Positions 7,311 to 16,302 of a stretch of 64,000 nucleotides of DNA are shown here, one piece after another; positions within the stretch are counted from its first letter, which is position 1; each line of letters starts with the position of its first letter. Position numbers and translations under genes: made by a program. The stretch is from assembly GCA_964494505.1 (NCBI GenBank), contig CAZBRO010000016.1, positions 1-64,000 on the forward strand. The letters are read 5' to 3'. Source of the DNA: CAIYRG01 sp964494505. Lineage in GTDB: Bacteria; Pseudomonadota; Alphaproteobacteria; Micropepsales; Micropepsaceae. The notes beneath the pieces were generated by a model. That model was given only the letters and a program-made list of their open reading frames with translations, ran no database searches and had not been told where the DNA came from.

Positions 7311-8588
7311 TTATCTCAGCTTTACCCTCGTGAACAACATATAGGAACTCGGACCCGGCCCATAAGAGGGCTGGATTGCAGCGGGGAGGTCATAAAGGCT
7401 GCCCAGGGCGCCGAGGCCGAGGCTCAGATGCTCGCCAATCGGGATGTCGTAGACATAGCCGAGACTGAATTGCGACACATCGAACATGCGGCCGCCAAGC
7501 GCACTGGCGGGCGGAAACAGCTCGTCTTTCCCGACATTTTCGGCGCGGAGGAAGATGGTATGCGCGTACCAGCCGAGTGCCGTTTCCAGAAGAAAGGCGT
7601 TTGAGGTCGCGCCCGGTTGAGCGTCGTTCTCGCCCCAGGCCAGCGTCGTCTGCCAATTTCCGTGCTCGAACTTCTTGTTGTAGATGGCGGAGGCGGTGAG
7701 GCGGTGCTGGCTGACCTCCGGTTCCAATTGCTCCGGCGACTTGATGAAGCCGTAACTCACCTGGAAGGACCAGTTCTCGCCCGGATTCCAGCTCACGCGT
7801 CCGGACGCGGAGTTGAGCCGCAAGGGATCGAAACCCCAGCGATACTGGTCGGGCTCGCGGCCGTTGAAGATCGAGCCTTCGAATTTCCAGGCCCCGTAGA
7901 CGATTCCTGCCGTCGCCACGCCATAGGTGATGTGGGTCGCGTCCAGCCAATGGTGGCCGATGGGAGCTTCGGGGTCGTCGATGGCCGAGAAGCGGTGCAT
8001 GAAGGCAGGCGGCCCCAGCGCAGGTTCGCCCGGATAGCCGAGATAAAGGAACCCCGACGCGCCGCCGGCGATGGGCGCGCTGTAGATGCCCGCGAGTTCC
8101 ATGAGGAAATCGTGCGGGTGCTGGCGGTCGATCAGAGGATCGGTGCCGTTGGCCGTCTCGCCGGTTTGCAGCAGCAGCGGATAGCCGCCTTTGCCCATCA
8201 GCGGATCGAGCGAGATCATCCCCCGCAAGGTCAGGTGCCCGGAGCCGAGATTCTCCTGGGCCATGCCCATCAGCATGCTGGAGCTGAAGGTCTTGTCGCC
8301 GCCGCGCGGCCCGCCCTGATGGTCGTAGATCGCGGACACATAGCCATGAACCATGGTGGCCCAGTCGCCGAGAAGCCCGTGGATGCCCTCCATCGGCGCG
8401 GAATCGGGCTGCCATGCGGTGCCCGAGGCATCGCGCATCATGGAATAATCGCCGAGCTGGCCGGTGAACTGGACGCTTGGACCGGCGCCCAGCGGCGGCA
8501 AATCCTCTTCAGCCGGCGCGGTTTGCGCATGTGCCGCAAACGGCAGGGCGGCGCTTAAGAGCAGTGCGGCCCAGAGGGCGCGGTTCAT
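7311..8588 (-). CDS. Outer-membrane beta-barrel protein of the copper operon (function unknown)
   Basis: A 425-aa protein with a clear signal peptide (MNRALWAALLLSAALPFAAHAQ) and many amphipathic strands rich in Trp, Tyr and Gly. It ends ...SSYMLFTRVKLR. Central motifs include DRQHPHDFLMELAG and HHWLDATHITYGVATAG. Genes of this kind often lie beside copper or multicopper-oxidase genes in proteobacteria; this is from memory and no specific activity is known to me. The ATG overlaps the csoR stop by 4 nt (ATGA), so it should be expressed with csoR and be under its control. A role as a PcoB-like outer-membrane partner is possible, but the Met-rich N-terminus of PcoB is absent. Confidence 0.7.
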   Translation of the reverse strand: MNRALWAALLLSAALPFAAHAQTAPAEEDLPPLGAGPSVQFTGQLGDYSMMRDASGTAWQPDSAPMEGIHGLLGDWATMVHGYVSAIYDHQGGPRGGDKTFSSSMLMGMAQENLGSGHLTLRGMISLDPLMGKGGYPLLLQTGETANGTDPLIDRQHPHDFLMELAGIYSAPIAGGASGFLYLGYPGEPALGPPAFMHRFSAIDDPEAPIGHHWLDATHITYGVATAGIVYGAWKFEGSIFNGREPDQYRWGFDPLRLNSASGRVSWNPGENWSFQVSYGFIKSPEQLEPEVSQHRLTASAIYNKKFEHGNWQTTLAWGENDAQPGATSNAFLLETALGWYAHTIFLRAENVGKDELFPPASALGGRMFDVSQFSLGYVYDIPIGEHLSLGLGALGSLYDLPAAIQPSYGPGPSSYMLFTRVKLR

Positions 8589-8860
8589 CGCGACGCCCGG
8601 CCCAGGAGTTCGATCAGCTCGCTCGCCTTCTTCCGCTGCTCGTTGGCATTGCCGCTGACGATGGCGCCTTCGATGCAATGATGCAGGTGGTTCTTCAGCA
8701 TTTCGCTCTCGACGCGGGCGAGAGCTGCTTTGACCGCTTGGATCTGGGTGAGAACGTCTATGCAATATCGGTCGGCTTCGACCATGCGGGCGATCCCGCG
8801 CACCTGCCCCTCGATGCGATTGAGGCGGTTGAGAAGTTTCGGCTTCAGCTCCGGCTTCAT
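8585..8860 (-). CDS. csoR: CsoR-type Cu(I)-sensing repressor
   Basis: A 91-aa helical repressor of the CsoR/RcnR/FrmR family, with RLNRIEGQVRGIARM near the N-terminus. Cys33, His58 and Cys62 are spaced exactly like the Cu(I) ligands Cys36-His61-Cys65 described for Mycobacterium tuberculosis CsoR, which argues for copper rather than nickel or formaldehyde sensing. I chose ATG 8860; an in-frame TTG at 8947 would add sequence that lies on top of the likely operator and is not conserved-looking. Its stop overlaps the next gene's start, so it heads a csoR-omp-copC-copD operon. Confidence 0.9.
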   Translation of the reverse strand: MKPELKPKLLNRLNRIEGQVRGIARMVEADRYCIDVLTQIQAVKAALARVESEMLKNHLHHCIEGAIVSGNANEQRKKASELIELLGRASR

Positions 8861-8919
8861 AGCGATGCTCCGGCGACGGCGATTGCGGACGCTATACCGC
8901 AAAGGCGGTGCCGGACAAG

Positions 8920-8936
8920 ATACCGGGCTGGGGTAT
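8920..8936. promoter_or_regulatory. Candidate CsoR operator
   Basis: The inverted repeat ATACC...GGTAT has a G-rich 7-nt centre (GGGCTGG) and lies 60 nt upstream of the csoR start. Known CsoR/RcnR-family operators are short A/T-flanked inverted repeats with a G/C tract in the middle, which fits. Autoregulation of the copper operon is the natural inference. Confidence 0.5.
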
Positions 8937-8957
8937 ATTGGCGGCAATTCCCGCCGA

Positions 8958-9506
8958 TCAATTCGCCGGTTGCGCTGCCCGGCCCATTGCCATCATGCCC
9001 ATGCCGAAGCGAGGCGACAGCAATTCCTCCGCGGTCCTTTTCTGCTCGTCGGACAGTTTGGCGGAGAGTGCGGTGTAGGCAGTCTTGAGCGTGCGCAGGC
9101 CCTCCAGCCGGGCGGCGAGCCAGCGTTCCTGGCTGTCCAGCCGGGCGGCGAAGGTGGCCGGCGCTGAAGCGGTCTTCGTCATTGCCTGCTGCAGGTCGCC
9201 CAGGGTCTTGGCCTGGGCCCGAACCGCGTCGGCAAAGCCGTTCCAGGCGGGCGTTTCGGCATCGGTGATCTTGAGTTCCGCCTTCAGCAAGGCAACGCGG
9301 CCCTCGACATGATCGAACATCATGCGCTGTGCCATCCCTTGGCCCATCATGCCGCCGCCACCCATCATGGGCATTGCGCCCGCGCCCATCATGGCGCGCC
9401 CTTGAGGCTGCTGGGACGGATCGTTCGTCTGAGCCGAGGCCGCGAGTGGCAGGGCCATTAGAAAGCCAAGCGCGGCTGCGGACATGATCAATGGGCTTCT
9501 GCGCAT
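8958..9506 (-). CDS. Spy/CpxP-like periplasmic protein with LTXXQ-type motif
   Basis: A 182-aa protein with signal peptide (about residues 1-26), then a Met/Gly-rich stretch (MMGAGAMPMMGGGGMMGQGM type, residues 39-62), then an all-helical domain ending LSDEQKRTAEELL, which fits the LTXXQ motif of the Spy/CpxP family. These are periplasmic chaperones or metal-stress sensors; Met-rich N-termini often bind Cu(I). It lies upstream of csoR in the same direction with a 97-nt gap holding the candidate operator, so it is functionally but perhaps not transcriptionally linked to the copper operon. AAAGGAG precedes the ATG. Confidence 0.8.
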   Translation of the reverse strand: MRRSPLIMSAAALGFLMALPLAASAQTNDPSQQPQGRAMMGAGAMPMMGGGGMMGQGMAQRMMFDHVEGRVALLKAELKITDAETPAWNGFADAVRAQAKTLGDLQQAMTKTASAPATFAARLDSQERWLAARLEGLRTLKTAYTALSAKLSDEQKRTAEELLSPRFGMGMMAMGRAAQPAN

Positions 9507-9518
9507 CGGATGCTCCTT

Positions 9519-9541
9519 TGAAGTTCCTAAATATGTTTAGG
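9519..9541. repeat. Inverted repeat upstream of the Spy-like gene, sharing a motif with 118-131
   Basis: CCTAAA-tatg-TTTAGG is a perfect 6-bp inverted repeat. Read on the minus strand it continues as TTAGGAACTTCAAA, identical over 14 nt to the right arm of the inverted repeat at 118-131. It sits about 13 nt before the start codon, so a regulator bound here would block transcription or translation. Confidence 0.45.
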
Positions 9542-9674
9542 CCGATGCGGCGCTTCGGGTATTGATGCAGGTCAAGGGACTTGAGGCCTTGGCGCGCTCG
9601 CCCTTATTTGCCAAAACGTAAGACCCGGCGCGGCTGCACGATGCGCAGGGGACCGGGAAAGGGACGCGCATTTC

Positions 9675-11336
9675 ATGTCGGGCGATGTTGAGGTACGGGA
9701 GGCGGGCCGCGATTTCATCCGCGACATCATCCAGGCCGATCTCGATGCTGCCCGCGTGAAATCCGTCGTCACGCGCTTTCCGCCTGAGCCGAACGGCTAT
9801 CTCCATATCGGGCACGCGAAATCGATCTGCCTGAATTTCGGCGTGGCGCAGGAGTTCGGCGGCCGCTGCAATTTGCGCTTCGACGACACCAACCCCGCCA
9901 AGGAAGAACAGGAATATATCGACGCCATCAAGCGCGACGTCAGTTGGCTCGGGTTCGACTGGGGCGAGCATCTCTATCACGCGTCGGATTATTTCGAGCA
10001 GCTCTACGAGTGGGCGGAATATCTGATCCGGCAGGGCAAGGCCTATGTCGACGATCAGCCGCAGGAGGAGATGCGCGCCAATCGCGGCACGCTGACCGAG
10101 CCCGGGCGGAACAGCCCCTGGCGCGAGCGGGGCGTGCAGGAGAATCTCGATCTCTTCCGCCGCATGCGCGCCGGCGAATTCCCCAACGGAGCGCGGGTCC
10201 TGCGCGCGAAAATCGACATGGCGTCGGGCAACATCAATCTGCGCGATCCGGCGCTCTACCGGATCATTCATGCCACGCATCCGCGCACGGGCGACGCCTG
10301 GAAGATCTATCCGAGCTATGATTTCGCGCACGGGCAATCCGATTCGATCGAGCACATCACGCATTCCATCTGCACGCTGGAATTCGAGGATCACCGGCCG
10401 CTCTACGATTGGTTCATCGAGAATCTTCCGGTGCCGTCGCGTCCGCATCAGTATGAATTCGCGCGGCTGAACATTACCTACACGCTGCTGTCCAAGCGCA
10501 TCCTGACCACGCTGGTGCGCGACGGCCATGTCACCGGCTGGGACGACCCGCGCATGCCGACGCTGGCCGGTTTGCGCCGGAAGGGCGTGCCGCCGCAGGC
10601 GATCCGCGATTTCGTGCGCCGCGTGGGCGTGGCGAAGGCGAACAGCGTGGTCGATCTCGCGATGTTCGATTTCTCGGTGCGCGAATATTTGAACAAGCAC
10701 GCCCAGCGGCGCATGGCGGTGCTGAAGCCGCTGAAGGTGACGATCGAGAATTATCCGGAAGGTCAGATCGAGGAGATGGAGGCGATCAACAACCCGGAAG
10801 ATCCCTCCGCTGGCACGCGCTGGGTGCCCTTTGGCCGCGAGCTTTATATCGAGCGCGAAGATTTCATGGAGAATCCGCCCAAGAAATTCTTCCGCCTGTC
10901 GCCGGGGCAGGAAGTGAGGCTGCGCTACGCCTATTTCATCACCTGCCGCGAGGCGGTGAAGGATGCCTCCGGCGAAGTGGTGGAATTGCGCTGCACCTAC
11001 GATCCCGCGACCAAGGGCGGCAATGCTCCGGACGGGCGCAAAGTGAAAGCGACGCTGCATTGGGTATCGGCCGCGCGTGCGGTTCCGGCCGAGGTACGGA
11101 TTTACAACAATCTCTTCACACGGCCCGATCCTGGCGCGGAGGGCGACTTCACGAAGGATTTGAATCCCAACTCGCTCGAAGTGTTGAGCGAGGCGATGGT
11201 CGAGCCTGCGCTTGGGGCGGCGCGCGAAGGCGATGCGATCCAGTTCGAGCGCCAGGGCTATTTCTGCCTCGATTCCGGCAGCAACAAAAATCACCCTGTG
11301 TTCAACCGCACCGTATCCTTGCGCGATTCGAAATGA
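9675..11336 (+). CDS. glnS: Glutaminyl-tRNA synthetase
   Basis: A 553-aa class I aminoacyl-tRNA synthetase of typical GlnRS length. Class I signatures are FPPEPNGYLHIGHAKS with HIGH at 44-47 and the KMSKS-equivalent LLSKRIL near residue 274. The C-terminal half carries the beta-barrel anticodon domains (for example YAYFITCREAVKD and VRIYNNLFTRPDPG). It charges tRNA-Gln directly in the cytoplasm. It stands alone, with 15 nt to the next gene. Most alphaproteobacteria lack GlnRS and use GatCAB, so its presence is worth noting. GluRS is excluded by the KMSKS context and by length. Confidence 0.95.
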   Translation: MSGDVEVREAGRDFIRDIIQADLDAARVKSVVTRFPPEPNGYLHIGHAKSICLNFGVAQEFGGRCNLRFDDTNPAKEEQEYIDAIKRDVSWLGFDWGEHLYHASDYFEQLYEWAEYLIRQGKAYVDDQPQEEMRANRGTLTEPGRNSPWRERGVQENLDLFRRMRAGEFPNGARVLRAKIDMASGNINLRDPALYRIIHATHPRTGDAWKIYPSYDFAHGQSDSIEHITHSICTLEFEDHRPLYDWFIENLPVPSRPHQYEFARLNITYTLLSKRILTTLVRDGHVTGWDDPRMPTLAGLRRKGVPPQAIRDFVRRVGVAKANSVVDLAMFDFSVREYLNKHAQRRMAVLKPLKVTIENYPEGQIEEMEAINNPEDPSAGTRWVPFGRELYIEREDFMENPPKKFFRLSPGQEVRLRYAYFITCREAVKDASGEVVELRCTYDPATKGGNAPDGRKVKATLHWVSAARAVPAEVRIYNNLFTRPDPGAEGDFTKDLNPNSLEVLSEAMVEPALGAAREGDAIQFERQGYFCLDSGSNKNHPVFNRTVSLRDSK

Positions 11337-11351
11337 CGGCCGGGGTCACAC

Positions 11352-12890
11352 ATGAACGGCGCTGAAAGTCTTGTCCGCACGTTGCTCGCTTCGGGGGTGG
11401 ATACCTGCTTCGCCAATCCCGGCACCAGCGAGATGCATTTCGTGGCCGCGCTCGACCGGGTGCCGGGCATGCGCTGCGTGCTCGGCCTGTTCGAAGGCGT
11501 GGTGACGGGTGCGGCCGACGGCTATGCGAGGCTGAGCGGCAAACCCGCCGCGACCCTGATGCATTGCGGGCCGGGGCTCGGGAACGGTTTGGCCTATCTG
11601 CACAACGCCAAGCGCGCCGAGACCCCCATCGTGAACATTGTCGGCGATCAGGCGACGTATCACGCGCCGCTCAATCCCCCACTCGCCTCCGACGTGGAAG
11701 GCATCGCCCGCCCCGTATCGCAATGGGTCAGGCGCACCACCCGCACGGAAACGCTGGGCGTCGATGCGGCCGAAGCGGTGGCAGCGGCCTGGCGCCCGCC
11801 GGGTGGAATCGCGACACTGATCTTGCCGTCCGATGTCAGCTGGAACGAGGGCGGCGTTCCGGGTGCGCCGCTTCCCGTGCCGAAGCCCGCCAAAGTGAGC
11901 GAGGATGCGATCCGCGAGGCGGCCGGCGCGCTGCGCTCGCGCGAGCCCACGGTGATCCTGATGACGGGCGCGGCGCTGCACGAGGATGCGCTCAAGACCG
12001 CCTGTTCCATCGGTCAGGCGACGGGCGCGCGAGTCATGGCGCCGACCTTCAACGCCCGCATCGCGCGGGGCCGCGGGCGGCCGCTGCTCGACATCGTGCC
12101 GTACCCGGTCGATCTCGCGGTCGAACAATTGAAGGATGTGAAGCACCTTATTCTCGTCGGCACGACCGAGCCGGTGGCGTTCTTCGCCTATCCCGGCAAG
12201 CCCGGCATCATGTCGCCGAAGGATGCCATTTCGCATGTGCTCGCGCGCAGTGACGAGGATTTGAAGGATGCGCTTGAGCGTCTTGCGTACGAACTGAACG
12301 CCACCGATGCGCCAATCCCTGAGACGCTGAGCAATGCGGCGCTTCCGACGGGCCCGCTCACGGCCGAGGGGGCTGCGGCCGTCCTGGCCGCGCTCGCGCC
12401 AGACCACGCGATCATGGTGGACGAAGCGATCACGCTGCGGGGGCCGTTCTTTGCCGCAACGAAATACGCCGCACCCCACGACTGGCTGCAGGTGCCGGGC
12501 GGCGCCATTGGCGGGGGCCTGCCGCTCGCGACGGGAGCCGCAATTGCAGCGCCCGGACGCCGCGTCATCGTACTCGAAGGCGATGGTTCGGCGATGTACA
12601 CGGTTCAGGCGCTCTGGACGCAGGCGCGCGAGAACCTCGACGTCACCACGCTCATTCTTTCGAACCGCACCTACGCGATCCTGTTCCTGGAGCTGAACAA
12701 TGTCGGCGCGGAGCGCGGCCACGCGTCGCGCGATCTTTTCGCCATCGACCGCCCCAACCTCGACTGGGTCAAGCTCTCCGAGAGCATGGGCGTCGAAGCC
12801 GCCCGCGCTGAAACGGCTGAAAAATTCGCCGATCTGCTCCGGCACGCCAATGCGCGGCGCGGGCCGTTCCTGATCGAGCTGGTTCTCTGA
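11352..12890 (+). CDS. IlvB-like TPP-dependent enzyme (acetolactate synthase / benzoylformate decarboxylase family)
   Basis: A 512-aa single-chain TPP enzyme. The PYR domain at the N-terminus has FANPGTSEMHFV and the Glu of LGLFEGVVTGAADGYAR. The PP domain at the C-terminus has GDGSAMYTVQALWTQA followed by LSNRTYAIL. The middle domain is short. It is shorter than true catabolic or biosynthetic acetolactate synthases (about 550-600 aa), and no small regulatory subunit lies nearby, so a decarboxylase or carboligase on another 2-oxoacid is as likely. It lies 15 nt after glnS and overlaps the following DUF2272 gene (TGATG). Confidence 0.85.
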   Translation: MNGAESLVRTLLASGVDTCFANPGTSEMHFVAALDRVPGMRCVLGLFEGVVTGAADGYARLSGKPAATLMHCGPGLGNGLAYLHNAKRAETPIVNIVGDQATYHAPLNPPLASDVEGIARPVSQWVRRTTRTETLGVDAAEAVAAAWRPPGGIATLILPSDVSWNEGGVPGAPLPVPKPAKVSEDAIREAAGALRSREPTVILMTGAALHEDALKTACSIGQATGARVMAPTFNARIARGRGRPLLDIVPYPVDLAVEQLKDVKHLILVGTTEPVAFFAYPGKPGIMSPKDAISHVLARSDEDLKDALERLAYELNATDAPIPETLSNAALPTGPLTAEGAAAVLAALAPDHAIMVDEAITLRGPFFAATKYAAPHDWLQVPGGAIGGGLPLATGAAIAAPGRRVIVLEGDGSAMYTVQALWTQARENLDVTTLILSNRTYAILFLELNNVGAERGHASRDLFAIDRPNLDWVKLSESMGVEAARAETAEKFADLLRHANARRGPFLIELVL

Positions 12891-13912
12891 TGAAGACGCC
12901 CGCCGGCGCATGGGGGCTGGCGGCGTTGGTTCTCTTCACTGTGCCCGCGCTGTGCGCCGAGAACGGAATCGCGCGGCTGCCGCGTGAAATCTTCGACGTG
13001 ATTCCGCCGGCCGAGCGCGTGACGGGCGCCCGCGGCGATATCGGCGTCTATCAAACCGCCTGCCGCGTCGGACCAACGGCCAATGCGCGCCGCCGCATTG
13101 TCGATATCGCGGTGCAGGAATGGGCCATGTTCGGTTTCGAGGTCATGGACGTGACCAATGTGGAAACCCGAATCGTGCCGCGCGGACTGGTGCCGGAGTC
13201 GGTAAATCCGTTGCTTCCCGCTCCCCGCATCGTGCCGCAGTTTCCCCGGCTGGGCACGCTCGAAGACAATCCCTCGCTCGATACCACCATTGCCGGCTAT
13301 TGGTCGGCGACGCCCGAGGGCGCGCGCTTCATCGCCGAACAGAACCGCGCCTGGAACGCGCAAGGCGGCAATGCGGTAAACTGGGTGGAGCCCTGGTCGG
13401 CTGCGTTCATCTCCTGGGTGATGTGCGAGGCGGGGCTGGGCGAAGAGGCGCAATTCCGCCGCGCGGCCGCGCACCGGGTCTATGTCGATCAGGCGATCGA
13501 TGCCCGCGACGGCAATGCGCCCGATGCCGCCTATGCCGCTTACGACGCAGGCGAAGAAGAGATCGTTCCGGGCGATCTTCTCTGCCGCTCGCGCGCCGGC
13601 ACCGATTATCGCGACCTTGCCGACCGGCGGCGGCAGTTTGGCAGGGGGGCCGCCACCCATTGCGACGTGGTGGTGAAGATGGACGCAGGCGCCTCGCGCG
13701 TGCTCGTCATCGGCGGCAATGTGTTCCAATCGGTGAGCATGACCATCCTGCCGCTGACGCGAGAAGGCTCACGTTTTCCGCGCCCGGCCGGCAAGGACAT
13801 GATCGACGATGCGGTCACGATCTTTGCGCATCTGGAGCTGCGCGCGCCGCCGATAGAACCCAATGCGTTGGACAACAGCCCCGCGATCCGTTCGCTGTCC
13901 CAGCCGCGCTGA
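12890..13912 (+). CDS. Secreted DUF2272-family protein
   Basis: A 340-aa protein with a signal peptide (MKTPAGAWGLAALVLFTVPALCA). The central part (about 165-290) has PWSAAFISWVMCEAG, GDLLCRSR and ATHCDVVVKMD, with Cys and His placed as in CHAP/NlpC-like papain folds. This matches what I recall of DUF2272. The enzymatic role is unproven; peptidoglycan hydrolysis or amidase activity is plausible. Its start overlaps the stop of the IlvB-like gene by one base, although no functional link is obvious. Confidence 0.7.
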   Translation: MKTPAGAWGLAALVLFTVPALCAENGIARLPREIFDVIPPAERVTGARGDIGVYQTACRVGPTANARRRIVDIAVQEWAMFGFEVMDVTNVETRIVPRGLVPESVNPLLPAPRIVPQFPRLGTLEDNPSLDTTIAGYWSATPEGARFIAEQNRAWNAQGGNAVNWVEPWSAAFISWVMCEAGLGEEAQFRRAAAHRVYVDQAIDARDGNAPDAAYAAYDAGEEEIVPGDLLCRSRAGTDYRDLADRRRQFGRGAATHCDVVVKMDAGASRVLVIGGNVFQSVSMTILPLTREGSRFPRPAGKDMIDDAVTIFAHLELRAPPIEPNALDNSPAIRSLSQPR

Positions 13913-13999
13913 GGGGGGCGAGGGGAGCCCGAGAGTTATTTTCTCCGCCGCAGCGAAGCCGCTATAATCGGTGAGGGCAACAGCCGGGTGGGACGCCGT

Positions 14000-14977
14000 A
14001 TGAACACGCCAATCCTCAAGCACATTGTCATCGGCGCTGCGGGGCTCGCGCTTCTTTGCGGTGTGTTTTGTCTCGAGACGGGTGCGGCGGCCGCGCAACC
14101 CAAGCTCGGCGGCACGGCAGGAAGGGATTCGGTGACCGTGAAGGGCATGATGCGCACCTTCACCGTCTATGCACCGGCCACCCTCAAGCCCAATGCGCCG
14201 CTGCTGTTCGTGTTTCACGGCTCGGGCGGCGACGGCCCGTCGATGCGCGACGTGACGGCCTTCGAATTCGACATGCTCGCCGATAAGGATGGATTCCTTG
14301 TCGTGTATCCGGACGGATTCCAGACCACCTGGAACGATTGCCGCAAAGGCTCGCCGCAGCCCGCGCGCGTGATGAACATCGACGACGAAAGTTTTGTCGA
14401 AGCGATGATCGCCAAGGAAGCGGCCGCCCACAACATCGACAGGAAGCGCGTGTTTTCGGCCGGCTGGTCGAATGGCGGCCAGCTCGGCTACCGCTTTGCG
14501 ATGGAGCGCGCCAACCTGTTCGCCGGCGTTGCGGCGATTTCGGCGAGCGTGCCCGCGCCCAACAATCTCGCCTGCACGCCGTCGGGCGCGGCGATGCCGA
14601 TGATGATCATCAACGGCACGGCCGATCCGATAAATCCGTTCAACGGCGGCGATGTGCGGCTGGGGGGCGCCAATCTGGGGCCCGTCTATTCGTCACAGGA
14701 GACCGGTCAATATTGGGCCAAGCTGCTCGGTATCTCGGCGGCGCCCGACACGAAGCGCCTGCCGCACAAGCTGCCGCCCGATCCGACCTATGTGGACCAG
14801 TTCACCTGGTCGCAAGGCGGGCAACCGCGCGTTGTCCTGTATGCGGTGCATGGCGGCGGTCACGTGGTGCCGACGCGCAGTCCGCAGGATTGGGGCGGTC
14901 TGGGCCGCGAGACCCGCGATCTCGATGCGCCGGTCGCGATCTGGGACTTCTTCTCGAAGCTGCCGAGCAAGCCCTGA
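14000..14977 (+). CDS. PHB depolymerase / LpqC-like esterase
   Basis: A 325-aa secreted alpha/beta hydrolase. A hydrophobic leader (IVIGAAGLALLCGVFCL) is followed by VFHGSGGDGPSM (oxyanion HG motif), the nucleophile elbow GWSNGG with Ser157, an Asp region INGTADPINPFNGG, and the His region YAVHGGGHVVP. This matches the PHB depolymerase/feruloyl-esterase-like family. It acts on polyester or acyl-sugar esters outside the inner membrane. I prefer ATG 14000; an in-frame GTG lies 12 nt upstream. It stands alone, with 87 nt upstream and 344 nt downstream. Confidence 0.85.
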   Translation: MNTPILKHIVIGAAGLALLCGVFCLETGAAAAQPKLGGTAGRDSVTVKGMMRTFTVYAPATLKPNAPLLFVFHGSGGDGPSMRDVTAFEFDMLADKDGFLVVYPDGFQTTWNDCRKGSPQPARVMNIDDESFVEAMIAKEAAAHNIDRKRVFSAGWSNGGQLGYRFAMERANLFAGVAAISASVPAPNNLACTPSGAAMPMMIINGTADPINPFNGGDVRLGGANLGPVYSSQETGQYWAKLLGISAAPDTKRLPHKLPPDPTYVDQFTWSQGGQPRVVLYAVHGGGHVVPTRSPQDWGGLGRETRDLDAPVAIWDFFSKLPSKP

Positions 14978-15321
14978 GGGATGGGGCGAGTTTCGCCGTT
15001 CTTAAATCTTTACACGGATGATTATGGCAGCGACCCGAGCGAGAGCGCCCGTTTGCACGCTTTCGCGCCATTGAGAGAGAATTCTTGCCCTTGCAAATAC
15101 CCGCGTGCTCCGCGGCATCCACGTATTCATACGTAGCAAATTCGAAGTAACTGCCGAACGAAACGAACTGTGCAAACCACCCGCGAATTGGCGAGGATTG
15201 TAATTCAACCGGCTTTTATCATGAAGCGGGTGCGGTTCCGATCGCGATACCCGACAAAAATCAACGACGCTTGATGGCAGCGCTCTATGCGTTCCGGTGA
15301 GGATGCTGGAGTGTTTCTTCG
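14978..15321. other. 344-nt stretch without a supported gene
   Basis: Short frames on both strands lack recognisable protein character and sensible starts. The stretch is more AT-rich than its neighbours and probably holds the promoter of the transglutaminase-like gene. No clear terminator or repeat was seen. Confidence 0.5.
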
Positions 15322-15957
15322 GTGCGTGGATTTAACCGCTGTGTCGTGGCTTTCATGCTTTGCTTGTTCGTGGGCGATGCTTCGCCCGGTCTTGCATCCA
15401 TCACCAGGGCGCCGCTCGCGCCGGACGTCTTTCGCGCACAAGCCCTGTTCGCGGCAGGCATCCATATCGCCACGCTCCATGGCGCCGCCGCGAAGGCGCC
15501 CTCCGGATACCGCGATTTTTGCGAGCGCTCTCCCGATCAATGCAAAGCCAAGCGAGGAGACGCCCGCGAGGTCGCCTTGAGCGACGATCTCCGGCAAACG
15601 CTCGAAGCGGTGAACGAGGAATTCAATCGATCCATCGTTGCGGAGGACGATCTCGTCCATTACGGCACACTCGATTTTTGGACCATCCCGGCCGATGGCC
15701 GTGGCGACTGCGAGGATTATGTTCTTGCCAAGCGGCAGGCTCTGATGCGGCTCGGCCTGCCCGAACCCGCGCTGCGCATTGCGGTCGTTTTCACGCGCAA
15801 ACTCATTCGCCATACCGTGCTGACGGTGGCGACGGACAAAGGCAACTACGTGCTCGACAATCTGCGGAGCGACATCGTTCCATGGGAGGAGACGAACTAC
15901 GTCTTCGTCGAGCGCCAGGATCCCGACAGCGCATCGGGTTGGGTTTCGCTGGATTGA
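15322..15957 (+). CDS. Bacterial transglutaminase-like cysteine peptidase (BTLCP)
   Basis: A 211-aa protein with an N-terminal signal peptide and a papain-like triad: Cys130 in GRGDCEDYVLAK, His164 in IRHTVLTV and Asp179 in NYVLDNL. This matches the BTLCP family common in alphaproteobacteria. The relative LapG cleaves a surface adhesin in the periplasm, but no c-di-GMP receptor LapD is nearby, so the substrate is open. GTG 15322 gives a complete signal peptide; ATG 15355 is the alternative and would shorten it. Confidence 0.85.
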   Translation: MRGFNRCVVAFMLCLFVGDASPGLASITRAPLAPDVFRAQALFAAGIHIATLHGAAAKAPSGYRDFCERSPDQCKAKRGDAREVALSDDLRQTLEAVNEEFNRSIVAEDDLVHYGTLDFWTIPADGRGDCEDYVLAKRQALMRLGLPEPALRIAVVFTRKLIRHTVLTVATDKGNYVLDNLRSDIVPWEETNYVFVERQDPDSASGWVSLD

Positions 15958-16059
15958 AGATCTGGAATCGATTGCCTTTCAAACATTCTTCCGGCTGAGC
16001 TATGGTCGGCGCGAGCCCGGCGAGTTGGATTCGCGGGTAAGCGTTTTGAAGGTATCTCC

Positions 16060-16302
16060 ATGACCGATACGCCCCCGGATCGCCTCGCCACGAATCCGAA
16101 GAATCCCTATTACAACGCCGCCCTGCTCGACCGGGGCGTCGGCATCAAGTTCAACGGCATGGAGAAGACGAATGTCGATGAATATTGTGTCAGCGAAGGC
16201 TGGATTCGCGTGACGGTCGGCACAACGGTAAACCGCGCCGGAGCGCCGCTGACGATCAAGCTCAAGGGGAAGGTCGAGCCCTATTTCCGGGACAAGATTT
16301 AG
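16060..16302 (+). CDS. DUF3297 family protein
   Basis: An 80-aa cytoplasmic protein beginning MTDTPPDRLATNPKNPYY and ending GKVEPYFRDKI, the full-length pattern I recall for DUF3297. No enzyme motif is visible; some annotations call it a glutathione peroxidase, which the sequence does not support. It converges on the next minus-strand gene with overlapping stops (4 nt), so the two transcripts must overlap. Confidence 0.85.
   Translation: MTDTPPDRLATNPKNPYYNAALLDRGVGIKFNGMEKTNVDEYCVSEGWIRVTVGTTVNRAGAPLTIKLKGKVEPYFRDKI

Noticed and set aside
9537..11294. 585-codon minus-strand frame opposite glnS
   Set aside because: It is the mirror of a well-identified synthetase and is made of repetitive Arg/His/Asp/Ile codons without domain features.
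15205..15813. 200-codon minus-strand frame over the transglutaminase-like gene
   Set aside because: The plus-strand gene has a clear catalytic triad and signal peptide; the minus frame shows only composition bias.
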